Assembly (NCBI RefSeq): GCF_025376885.1 | Contig: NZ_JAHUBR010000002.1 | Coordinates: 186,001 to 250,000, forward strand | Length of the DNA stretch: 64,000 bases | Direction: 5' to 3' | Origin: Pseudoruegeria sp. SHC-113 | GTDB taxonomy: Bacteria; Pseudomonadota; Alphaproteobacteria; Rhodobacterales; Rhodobacteraceae | In this document: piece after piece, positions 17,142 through 24,503 of the stretch | How the letters are laid out: every line of letters starts with the position of its first letter | Numbering within the stretch: the first letter of the stretch is position 1 | The notes under the pieces: generated by a model | Databases searched by the model: none | Seen by the model: only the letters and a program-made list of their open reading frames with translations | What the model was told of the DNA's origin: nothing | Translations under genes and position numbers: made by a program

Positions 17142-17163
17142 GGGGCCGCTTTAGGGCGGCCCC
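17142..17163 (+). terminator. Intra-operon hairpin after binding protein 2
   Basis: A perfect 8-bp stem, GGGGCCGC/GCGGCCCC with a 6-nt loop, lies in the 76-bp gap before the permease. There is no T run, so it is likely an attenuator or 3'-end stabiliser that raises binding-protein levels over permease levels. Confidence 0.5.
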
Positions 17164-17189
17164 TCGCACTGCCAGCCGGAAGAGATCCT

Positions 17190-18173
17190 ATGCTCGCCTA
17201 TGTCATCCGCCGCGTTTTCCAATCGCTGATCGTCCTGCTGGTCGTCGGCCTTGTCGCCTTTTCGATGTTCACCTTCGTGGGCGATCCGATCGACAACATG
17301 CTCGGGCAGGAACGCACCGACGCCGACATCGCGCGGCTGCGCGCCCAACTGGGGCTGGATCAGCCCTTCCCGGTGCAATACCTGCGCTTCCTTGAGAACG
17401 CGATCCAGGGCAATTTCGGCGTGAGCTACCGGCAGGGCCGCCCCGTGGCGGAAATCATCGCCGAACGCGCGCCGGCCACGCTGGAACTGGCGTTTGTGTC
17501 CGGCATGTTCGCCATGGTCTTCGGCATCGGCCTTGGCGTCTTCACCGCCCTACGCCGCAACGGCTGGGCCGCCAACACCATCATGACGCTGAGCCTCGTG
17601 GGCGTCTCGCTGCCCACCTTCCTGATCGGCATCATCCTGATCTACATCTTCTCGGTGGAGCTGAACTGGCTCCCAAGCTTCGGGCGCGGGGAGGTCGTCG
17701 ATCTCGGCTGGTGGACAACGGGCTTCCTCACCGCATCCGGCCTGAAGGCGCTGATTCTGCCCTCGATCACGCTGGGCCTCTACCAGATGACGCTCATCAT
17801 GCGCCTCGTGCGCACCGAGATGCTTGAAGTGCTGCGGCAGGATTACATCCGCTTCGCCCGCGCCCGCGGCCTGAAGGATCGCGCCGTGCACTTCCGCCAC
17901 GCGCTGAAAAACACGCTGGTGCCGGTGATCACCGTCACGGGCCTGCAGCTTGGCTCCATCATCGCCTTCGCCATCATCACCGAAACCGTCTTCCAGTGGC
18001 CCGGCGTGGGCCTCTTGTTCATCAACGCCATCCAGTTCGTCGACATCCCGGTGATGGCCGCCTACCTGATGCTGATCTCGGTGATGTTCGTGATGATCAA
18101 CCTGATCGTGGACCTGCTCTATTTCGCCATCGACCCGCGCCTGCGCGTCGATCGCACCGCGGTGAAAGGATAA
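17190..18173 (+). CDS. dppB: Peptide ABC transporter permease, DppB type
   Basis: 327 residues with six predicted membrane helices. It has the DppB-style N terminus (MLAYVIRRVFQSLIVLLVVGLVAFSMF), the periplasmic segment DxARLRAQLGLDQPFPVQYLRF and the cytoplasmic EAA loop (YIRFARARGLKDRAVHFRHALKN) that contacts the ATPase. It forms the inner-membrane channel with the DppC partner, whose gene starts 4 nt later. Confidence 0.92.
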   Translation: MLAYVIRRVFQSLIVLLVVGLVAFSMFTFVGDPIDNMLGQERTDADIARLRAQLGLDQPFPVQYLRFLENAIQGNFGVSYRQGRPVAEIIAERAPATLELAFVSGMFAMVFGIGLGVFTALRRNGWAANTIMTLSLVGVSLPTFLIGIILIYIFSVELNWLPSFGRGEVVDLGWWTTGFLTASGLKALILPSITLGLYQMTLIMRLVRTEMLEVLRQDYIRFARARGLKDRAVHFRHALKNTLVPVITVTGLQLGSIIAFAIITETVFQWPGVGLLFINAIQFVDIPVMAAYLMLISVMFVMINLIVDLLYFAIDPRLRVDRTAVKG

Positions 18174-18177
18174 CGCC

Positions 18178-19092
18178 ATGACAGCCCTGACCCGCGCCTG
18201 GGATTCCGATTTCCTCTATTCCTTCCGCCGCTCGCCGGTGGCGGTTGTCTCCTTCCTCGTGGTGGCCACGCTGGTGCTCGCCGCGATCTTCGCGCCGCTG
18301 ATTGCGCCTCATGATCCGTTCAACCCGGCCACGCTGAACCTGATGAACGGCTTCACGCCCCCGATGACGCCCAACGCCTTCACCGGCGAGACTTTCCTGA
18401 TGGGCACCGACGATCAGGGCCGCGACGTGTTCTCCACCATCCTCTACGGGATGCGGATCTCGCTCTTCGTCGGCTTCTCCGCCGTGCTCTTCGCGCTGAT
18501 CCTTGGCGTCTCGCTCGGCCTGCTCGCCGGCTACCGCGGCGGCTGGACGGAAACCATCATCATGCGCGTCGCCGATGTGCAGCTGACCTTCCCGGCGATC
18601 CTCGTCGCCATGCTGATCTTCGGCATCGCCAAGGGCATCACGCCGGTGGAATACCGCGACCAGATGGCAATCTGGGTGCTGATCCTCGCCATCGGCCTGT
18701 CGGACTGGGTGCAATTCGCCCGCGTCGTGCGCGGGGCCACGCTTGTGGAGAAGAACCGCGAATACGTGCAGGCCGCCCGGCTGATCGGCCGCGGCTCCGG
18801 CGCGATCATGATGCGCCACATCCTGCCCAACGTGCTGAACTCGGTGCTGGTGATCGCCACCATCTCGCTCGCGCTCGCCATCATCGCCGAGGCCACGCTC
18901 TCCTTCCTTGGGGTGGGCGCGCCGCCCACGCAGCCCTCGCTCGGCACGCTCATCCGCATCGGCCAGGGCTTCCTCTTCTCCGGCGAGTGGTGGATCCTCT
19001 TCTTCCCCTCCGTCACCCTTCTGGCGCTGGCGCTTTCCGTCAACCTGCTGGGCGACTGGCTGCGCGACGCGCTGAACCCGAGGCTGCGCTGA
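18178..19092 (+). CDS. dppC: Peptide ABC transporter permease, DppC type
   Basis: 304 residues. The N-terminal OppC domain (WDSDFLYSFRRSPVAVVSF), the LMGTDDQGRDVFSTILYG block and the EAA loop YVQAARLIGRGSGAIMMRH are all present, with six membrane segments. It pairs with the upstream DppB-type permease. The ATPase genes follow after a 130-bp gap filled by a GC-rich repeat, an unusual interruption for an operon of this type. Confidence 0.92.
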   Translation: MTALTRAWDSDFLYSFRRSPVAVVSFLVVATLVLAAIFAPLIAPHDPFNPATLNLMNGFTPPMTPNAFTGETFLMGTDDQGRDVFSTILYGMRISLFVGFSAVLFALILGVSLGLLAGYRGGWTETIIMRVADVQLTFPAILVAMLIFGIAKGITPVEYRDQMAIWVLILAIGLSDWVQFARVVRGATLVEKNREYVQAARLIGRGSGAIMMRHILPNVLNSVLVIATISLALAIIAEATLSFLGVGAPPTQPSLGTLIRIGQGFLFSGEWWILFFPSVTLLALALSVNLLGDWLRDALNPRLR

Positions 19093-19130
19093 TGGCAGAT
19101 CTTCAGACCAACAGAGGGCCGAGCCCGACC

Positions 19131-19200
19131 GGGTGGGCGCGGAACGCGCCCGCCGTGGGGGCGGGCGGGCGCGGCCCGGACCGCAAGCGCTCCGGGCACC
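19131..19200 (+). repeat. GC-rich two-hairpin intergenic repeat, copy 1
   Basis: The first hairpin is GGGCGCG-GAA-CGCGCCC (19135-19151). A GTGGGGGCGGG linker follows, then a second hairpin with an 11-bp stem and one mismatch (19174-19197). It aligns along most of its length with the element at 60436-60521. It separates the permease and ATPase genes inside one operon, so it is transcribed and could modulate expression downstream. Confidence 0.65.
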
Positions 19201-19222
19201 CATCCTCCAACGGAGACGACCA

Positions 19223-20221
19223 ATGACCAATCCCGTCCTTTCCGTCCGCAACCTCACCGTTGAAATCCCCACCCGCCGCGGCGTCCTGCGCCCAGTGGAT
19301 GGCGTCTCCTATGACATCGCCGCTGGCGAGATTCTCGGCGTCGTCGGCGAATCCGGGGCCGGCAAATCCATGACGGGCAATGCCGTCATCGGCCTGCTCG
19401 ATCCCCCCGCCCGCATCACCGGCGGCGAGATCCACCTGCTCGGCGAACGCATCGACCAGCTCAAAGGCGACGCCCTGCGCAAGATCCGTGGCAAGAAGAT
19501 CGGCATGATCTTCCAGGATCCGCTCACCTCGCTGAACCCGCTACTGAAGGTAGGCGAACAGCTCACCGAAACCATCCTCGCCCACCTGCCCGTGTCGCAA
19601 TCAGACGCCGAAGCCCGCGCGCTCGCCGCGCTGGAGGAGGTCGGCATCCCGGCGGCTAAGCAACGGCTGAACAGCTACCCGCATGAGTTTTCCGGCGGCA
19701 TGCGCCAGCGTGTGGTGATCGCGCTCGCGCTCTGCGCCGAGCCCTCGTTGGTGATCGCCGACGAGCCCACCACCGCGCTCGACGTTTCGGTGCAGGCCCA
19801 GATCATCGCGCTGCTCAAACGGCTCTGTCGCGAGCGCGGCACCGCCGTGATGCTCGTCACCCACGACATGGGCGTGATCGCCGAAGCCGCCGACCGCGTG
19901 GCGGTGATGTATGCCGGTCGCCTCGCCGAACTCGCGCCCGTGCAGCAGGTGGTGCAGGCCCCGCAACACCCCTATACCGACGGCCTCATGGGCTCCACGC
20001 CGCTGGCGAGCCTCGGCCAGAAACGCCTGCGCCAGATCCCCGGCGCCATGCCGCGCCTCACCGCCCTGCCCGAAGGCTGCGCCTTCCACCCGCGCTGCCC
20101 CCGCGCCACCGATCAATGCCGTACCAACCCCGGCCCGACGCTCTCCGCCTGCAACGGCCGCGCCGCTTGCTGGCACCCGCTCACCGATGAAGACCGCGCC
20201 GCCAAGGAGGCCACCGCATGA
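19223..20221 (+). CDS. dppD: Peptide ABC transporter ATPase, DppD type
   Basis: 332 residues. Walker A is GESGAGKSM, the signature motif is FSGGMRQRV and Walker B is LVIADEPTTALD. The C-terminal oligopeptide-transporter extension with the iron-sulfur-type Cys block (GCAFHPRCPRATDQC) is also present, as in DppD/OppD. The ATG at 19223 follows GGAGACGACCA. Its stop overlaps the next ATPase start by four bases, which fits a heterodimeric ATPase pair. Confidence 0.93.
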   Translation: MTNPVLSVRNLTVEIPTRRGVLRPVDGVSYDIAAGEILGVVGESGAGKSMTGNAVIGLLDPPARITGGEIHLLGERIDQLKGDALRKIRGKKIGMIFQDPLTSLNPLLKVGEQLTETILAHLPVSQSDAEARALAALEEVGIPAAKQRLNSYPHEFSGGMRQRVVIALALCAEPSLVIADEPTTALDVSVQAQIIALLKRLCRERGTAVMLVTHDMGVIAEAADRVAVMYAGRLAELAPVQQVVQAPQHPYTDGLMGSTPLASLGQKRLRQIPGAMPRLTALPEGCAFHPRCPRATDQCRTNPGPTLSACNGRAACWHPLTDEDRAAKEATA

Positions 20222-21183
20222 AGCCGCTCGTCTCCGTCACCCATCTGACGCGCATCTTCGACGTCTCCAAACCCTGGCTGAACCGGGTGATCGAACGGCT
20301 GCCGAAATCCATGCTCACCGCCGTCTCCGATGTCACCTTCGACATCCCGCAAAACAGCGTCTACGCGCTGGTGGGCGAAAGCGGCTCCGGCAAATCGACG
20401 ATCGGAAAGATGGTCGTCGGCCTGCTGTCACCGTCCGTGGGCGGTGTGACGATCGAAGGCGTGGATCTGGCCCGCGAACAGGATGCGGAGAAGATCGAAA
20501 AGGTGCGCTCCGACATCCAGATGATCTTTCAGGATCCCTACGCCTCGCTCAACCCGCGCTGGCGCGTGAAGGACATCATAGAGGAACCTGCCGTCGCGCA
20601 AGGAAAGAAGCCGGAAGGCCTCGCCGAACGGCTGCTGGAACAGGTCGGCCTGTCGGCAGAGGACGTGGGCAAATTCCCCCATGAATTCTCCGGCGGCCAG
20701 CGCCAGCGCATCTGCATCGCCCGCGCGCTCGCGAGCGAACCGCGCCTGATCGTCTGCGACGAGCCCACCAGTGCGCTGGATGTGTCGGTGCAGGCGCAGG
20801 TGCTGAACCTGATGAGCGATCTGCGCGAGGATCTGGGCCTCACCTACCTCTTCATCACCCATGATCTCACCGTGGTGCAGCACATGGCCGACACCGTCGG
20901 CGTGCTCTACCTGGGCCGCCTCGTCGAGGAAGCCCCGCGCGCGGCGCTGTTTGCCGATCCCAAACACCCTTATACGCGCATGCTCTTTGATGCCGCGCCG
21001 AAGATGGACGGTTTTGGCCGCGAGATCGAGCCGCCCGAGGGCGAGATCCCCGATCCGATCAACCCGCCCCCCGGCTGCGCCTTCCACCCGCGCTGCCCGC
21101 TGGCCACCGACCTCTGCAAAGAGGCGCGCCCCGAGCCGCGCCTTGTGGGCGCCAGCAAGGTCGCCTGCCACCACGCAGACTGA
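20218..21183 (+). CDS. dppF: Peptide ABC transporter ATPase, DppF type
   Basis: 321 residues. Walker A is GESGSGKSTIG, the signature is FSGGQRQRI, Walker B is LIVCDEPTSALD, and the C-terminal Cys block is CAFHPRCPLATDLC. It is the second ATPase of the importer and the last gene of the operon. A bidirectional terminator follows 10 nt after the stop. Confidence 0.93.
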   Translation: MKPLVSVTHLTRIFDVSKPWLNRVIERLPKSMLTAVSDVTFDIPQNSVYALVGESGSGKSTIGKMVVGLLSPSVGGVTIEGVDLAREQDAEKIEKVRSDIQMIFQDPYASLNPRWRVKDIIEEPAVAQGKKPEGLAERLLEQVGLSAEDVGKFPHEFSGGQRQRICIARALASEPRLIVCDEPTSALDVSVQAQVLNLMSDLREDLGLTYLFITHDLTVVQHMADTVGVLYLGRLVEEAPRAALFADPKHPYTRMLFDAAPKMDGFGREIEPPEGEIPDPINPPPGCAFHPRCPLATDLCKEARPEPRLVGASKVACHHAD

Positions 21184-21192
21184 ACACGAAAA

Positions 21193-21214
21193 AAGGGGCC
21201 TCGCGGGGCCCCTT
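21193..21214. terminator. Bidirectional terminator between dppF and the META-domain gene
   Basis: The stem AAGGGGCC/GGCCCCTT (6-nt loop) is preceded by an A run and followed by a T-rich stretch, so it can act on both convergent transcripts. Immediately downstream at 21217-21239 is the motif ACTTTGTTCTGAAAATATCC, which recurs at 26500 and, less well, at 52491. Confidence 0.75.
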
Positions 21215-21307
21215 CCACTTTGTTCTGAAAATATCCTCGCCGAAGGCGAAAACCGCGCGTAAGCGCGCATCCGGCGCGCGCGCCAGCGCGCTCCTTGTGA
21301 TCCGCCT

Positions 21308-22060
21308 TTAAGGCTTGCGCACCAGCCGCATCACGGCGCGGCCGTTCTCATCGCCCAGCACCAGCGTATCACCGGTCAGCGTGTAGCTCTGTGCAAGGGC
21401 CAGCTGTTCGTTGAACTTCTGTTCCATCTCGCCGTAGGGCTCCGGGCAGGCCATCATCGTCATGCCGCCCTGGCCAAAGCTGATGCTGCCGCCGTCGGTT
21501 TCAAAACTGCCCATCAGCCGGTTGCAGCCGGTGAAGCCGGAAATCCGGCCGTCCTCGCCAAAGGCGATCTCGGGTTTCTTCTCGGTCACAAGGATCGGCC
21601 CGCCGAAATCGGTCACCACCCATTCGCTTCCGGCCAGATCACCGCCCGCGCCCGCCTGTTCCATCGCTACGCGATCCACCATGATATCCACCTCATTGCC
21701 CGCGCCGCGCGTCAGGGCGGGCGTAACGGTCGTGTTGCGGTAGAGCGTCTTGCCCTCCACCCCGATCGTGGCCTGCACCGCGTAGCTCATGCGCTCGTCG
21801 ATCAGCGCATCATCGAAGGTCAGACTGTAGTCCACCGGCACCTGCCCCTCTATGGCCCAACGGCGGGACGACAGCGTCACCGCAGGCGCATCCATCCTGG
21901 AAATATCCACCAGCGCCACGTCCAGAACGGCCCCCGGCGGCAGGGCGCTGCGGTCCTTGTAGGCGACGCTGCCGGAGAGCGTCTGATCCGCGGCAAGCGC
22001 ACCACCCGCCATCAGGGCGGTGGCGGCAAAGGTGGAAAGGGCGGGAACCGAAAGGCGCAT
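21308..22060 (-). CDS. Exported YbaY-META (HslJ-like) two-domain protein
   Basis: 250 residues. A signal peptide (TFAATALMAGGALA) is followed by a YbaY/YscW-like beta domain (LSGSVAYKDRSALPPGAVLDV, about 25-130) and a C-terminal META domain (WVVTDFGGP, then FGEDGRISGFTGCNRLMGSF and FGQGGMTMMACP). The two-Cys pattern (GCNR and MACP) is typical of META/HslJ proteins, which have been linked to stress resistance. The start is the ATG that gives the signal peptide. Precise function is not known. Confidence 0.85.
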   Translation of the reverse strand: MRLSVPALSTFAATALMAGGALAADQTLSGSVAYKDRSALPPGAVLDVALVDISRMDAPAVTLSSRRWAIEGQVPVDYSLTFDDALIDERMSYAVQATIGVEGKTLYRNTTVTPALTRGAGNEVDIMVDRVAMEQAGAGGDLAGSEWVVTDFGGPILVTEKKPEIAFGEDGRISGFTGCNRLMGSFETDGGSISFGQGGMTMMACPEPYGEMEQKFNEQLALAQSYTLTGDTLVLGDENGRAVMRLVRKP

Positions 22061-22133
22061 GAGAAGTGTCTCCAAAGCCAGTAAACCTGTGTCTTGATCC
22101 ACAGCTAAGCGTTTGACGCAACGGCATGCAAGC

Positions 22134-23015
22134 TCAGCCCTGCACCCCTTCGGCAAGCTGGGCAGCAAACCGCGCAGCGGCGCTCGGCAGGTTACGCCCT
22201 TCCTGCTGACACAGGGCAATCCGCGCAGGGGGCAGTTTCGCCACCTCCACAGCACGCGCCCCCCGCTGCGCCAGCCAGTCCTCCTCCAGATCCACCAGCG
22301 GCCAGATCTGCAACGTTTGTCGGCCTGTCGCCCCGTGCGGCCGCATCAACCCATCCGTCACCTGCCCCGCCGTGACCTCCAAGAGCCGAGCCTTGAACTG
22401 AACGTCGAGAAATTCCCGAAAGCCGCTGCCCTCCGGCGGCAGGATCAAATCGTGATCAAGGAAGTGCTCGTTGCGGATCACCGGCAAGGGGCGCGCCGCA
22501 TTCGGCACAACCGCCCGCAAGGCCACCGGTTCTGAAAACAGCGTCGTCACGCCGGCCCGGTACTGCGGCTGCAGGATCAGCGCCAGATCACTTTCGCCCT
22601 CCTGCAGCGCCAGCGCGAAGCGATCGGAGGCCGAGACCCGCACCTCGAAGCTGACCTTGGGGTGCGCGGCGCGGAACCGGTTGATCTGGCCCTGAAGGAA
22701 GCCGTGCATCAATTCCGGGCTGACCCGAAGGCGCACATGCCCGATTCTTGTGCCTTGCATCTCCGAAACTGTTTCGCCAACGCCGCGAATTTCATCAAGG
22801 TGCCGGGAAAACTGGCGGTAGTACATCTCCCCCACCGTGGAGAGCCGAACCCCCTGCGGCAGGCGGTCGAAAATCTCCTCACCGATCTCCGCCTCCAGCG
22901 CCTTGATCTGCCGGTTCAGCGCAGACGGCGAAATTGCCAGCAATTCCGATGCCTTACGGAAGGAACCCGCCTGCACGATGGCCCGGATCGCGGTGTAGAT
23001 CTGCAGGTGCCGCAC
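22134..23015 (-). CDS. LysR-family regulator divergent from urtA
   Basis: About 293 residues from the GTG at 23015; an in-frame TTG at 23081 would add 22 residues unlike any LysR start. The N-terminal winged helix is clear (AIVQAGSFRKASELLAISPSALNRQIKALEAEIGEEIF), followed by the LysR effector-binding domain. It is transcribed away from the urea ABC operon across a region with LysR-like palindromes, so it probably controls urt expression in response to a nitrogen signal. The ligand is unknown. Confidence 0.82.
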   Translation of the reverse strand: MRHLQIYTAIRAIVQAGSFRKASELLAISPSALNRQIKALEAEIGEEIFDRLPQGVRLSTVGEMYYRQFSRHLDEIRGVGETVSEMQGTRIGHVRLRVSPELMHGFLQGQINRFRAAHPKVSFEVRVSASDRFALALQEGESDLALILQPQYRAGVTTLFSEPVALRAVVPNAARPLPVIRNEHFLDHDLILPPEGSGFREFLDVQFKARLLEVTAGQVTDGLMRPHGATGRQTLQIWPLVDLEEDWLAQRGARAVEVAKLPPARIALCQQEGRNLPSAAARFAAQLAEGVQG

Positions 23016-23032
23016 GGCCCTCCCCCCCAGCC

Positions 23033-23073
23033 TGTTGCAAAATATGCAACACCTCGTGCCATATTTTGTAACA
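23033..23073. promoter_or_regulatory. Operator palindromes between the LysR gene and urtA
   Basis: TGTTGCA-AAATA-TGCAACA (23033-23051) is a perfect 7-bp-arm inverted repeat. At 23060-23073 CATATTTTGTAACA is an inverted partial copy of the same sequence. This spacing and the T-n-A cores fit LysR binding sites. The region starts only 18 bp upstream of the regulator's own start, which suggests autorepression. Confidence 0.6.
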
Positions 23074-23153
23074 GACAGCAACAGCTCAATCCTTAACCGT
23101 TACGGCGACGCTGGCTCAGCCAAGCGATCGACGAAATGAAGGGACACACTCAC

Positions 23154-24431
23154 ATGCTTAAGAAACTGCTCGCGACGACCACCGCCATGGCCTGCCTTGC
23201 CGGCGCTGCCCAGGCCGAATGCGCCGACCCGATCAAGGTCGGTGTGCTGCACTCGCTCTCCGGCACGATGGCCATTTCCGAAACCACGCTGAAAGACACC
23301 ATCGAGATGTTGGTGGCCGATCAGAACGCCGCCGGCGGCCTGCTGGGCTGCGAACTGGAAGCCGTCGTGGTCGATCCCGCCTCCGACTGGCCGCTCTTTG
23401 CTGAAAAAGCGCGCGAGCTGCTGACCGTGCACGAAGTGGACGTGATCTTCGGCAACTGGACATCCGTTTCGCGCAAATCCGTGCTGCCCGTCATCGAAGA
23501 GCTGAACGGCATGCTCTTCTACCCGGTGCAATATGAGGGCGAGGAAAGCTCCAAGAACGTCTTCTACACCGGCGCCGCCCCCAACCAGCAGGCGATCCCG
23601 GCCACCGACTATTTCCTTGATGAACTCGGCGTCGAGAAATTCGCACTGCTGGGCACCGATTACGTCTACCCGCGCACCACGAACAAGATCCTTGAGCAAT
23701 ACCTGAAAGACAAGGGCATCGCCGAGGAAGACATCTTCGTCAACTACACGCCCTTCGGCCACTCCGACTGGTCCAAGATCGTTGCCGACGTTGTTGCGCT
23801 TGGCGAGGACGGCAAGAAGGTGGGCGTGATCTCCACCATCAACGGCGACGCCAACATCGGCTTCTACAAGGAACTGGCAGCCCTCGGCGTCTCCGCCGAC
23901 GACATCCCGGTTGTCGCCTTCTCCGTGGGCGAAGAAGAGCTCTCCGGCCTCGACACCACCAACCTCGTCGGCCACCTCGCCGCCTGGAACTACTTCCAGT
24001 CCGCCGATACCGAAGCCAACGAAGCCTTCGTGGCCAAGTGGAAAGAGGTCATGGGTGACGAGCGCGTGACGAACGACCCGATGGAAGCCCATTACATCGG
24101 CTTCAACATGTGGGTGAACGCGGTAACGGAAGCCGAAACCACCGACGTGGACGCCGTGCGCATGGCCATGTACGGCCAGGAGTTCCCGAACCTGACCGGC
24201 GGCACCGCCGTGATGCTTCCCAACCACCACCTCGCCAAACCGGTGCTGATCGGCGAGATCCAGGAAGACGGCCAGTTCGACATCATCTCCCAAACGGCTG
24301 AAGTGCCGGGCGACGCCTGGACCGACTTCCTGCCGGAAAGCGCCGTGCTGAAGTCCGATTGGAAAGATCTCGGCTGCGGCATGTACAACACCGAGACCGA
24401 AAGCTGCGTTCAGCTGAAGTCCAACTACTGA
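23154..24431 (+). CDS. urtA: Urea ABC transporter binding protein UrtA
   Basis: 425 residues with a signal peptide (TTTAMACLAGAAQA). The urea-binding-protein blocks are clear: IKVGVLHSLSGTMAISE, DQNAAGGLLG, VIFGNWTSVSRKSVLPV, LFYPVQYEGEESS and YVYPRTTNKIL. An in-frame ATG at 23136 (MKGHTHML) is possible, but the later start gives a cleaner signal peptide and AAGGG lies 11 nt before it. It is the first gene of urtABCDE; a hairpin follows its stop. Confidence 0.95.
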   Translation: MLKKLLATTTAMACLAGAAQAECADPIKVGVLHSLSGTMAISETTLKDTIEMLVADQNAAGGLLGCELEAVVVDPASDWPLFAEKARELLTVHEVDVIFGNWTSVSRKSVLPVIEELNGMLFYPVQYEGEESSKNVFYTGAAPNQQAIPATDYFLDELGVEKFALLGTDYVYPRTTNKILEQYLKDKGIAEEDIFVNYTPFGHSDWSKIVADVVALGEDGKKVGVISTINGDANIGFYKELAALGVSADDIPVVAFSVGEEELSGLDTTNLVGHLAAWNYFQSADTEANEAFVAKWKEVMGDERVTNDPMEAHYIGFNMWVNAVTEAETTDVDAVRMAMYGQEFPNLTGGTAVMLPNHHLAKPVLIGEIQEDGQFDIISQTAEVPGDAWTDFLPESAVLKSDWKDLGCGMYNTETESCVQLKSNY

Positions 24432-24459
24432 GCCATCCGGCATTTAAGACCGATCTGGA

Positions 24460-24475
24460 GGGGGCTTCGGCCCCC
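24460..24475 (+). terminator. UUCG-loop hairpin between urtA and urtB
   Basis: GGGGGC-TTCG-GCCCCC, followed by TTCAATTT. The stable tetraloop with a weak T tract suggests partial termination or 3'-end protection, giving more UrtA than permease. Confidence 0.65.
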
Positions 24476-24503
24476 TTCAATTTGAAAAGAGCAGCCCACT
24501 TCC

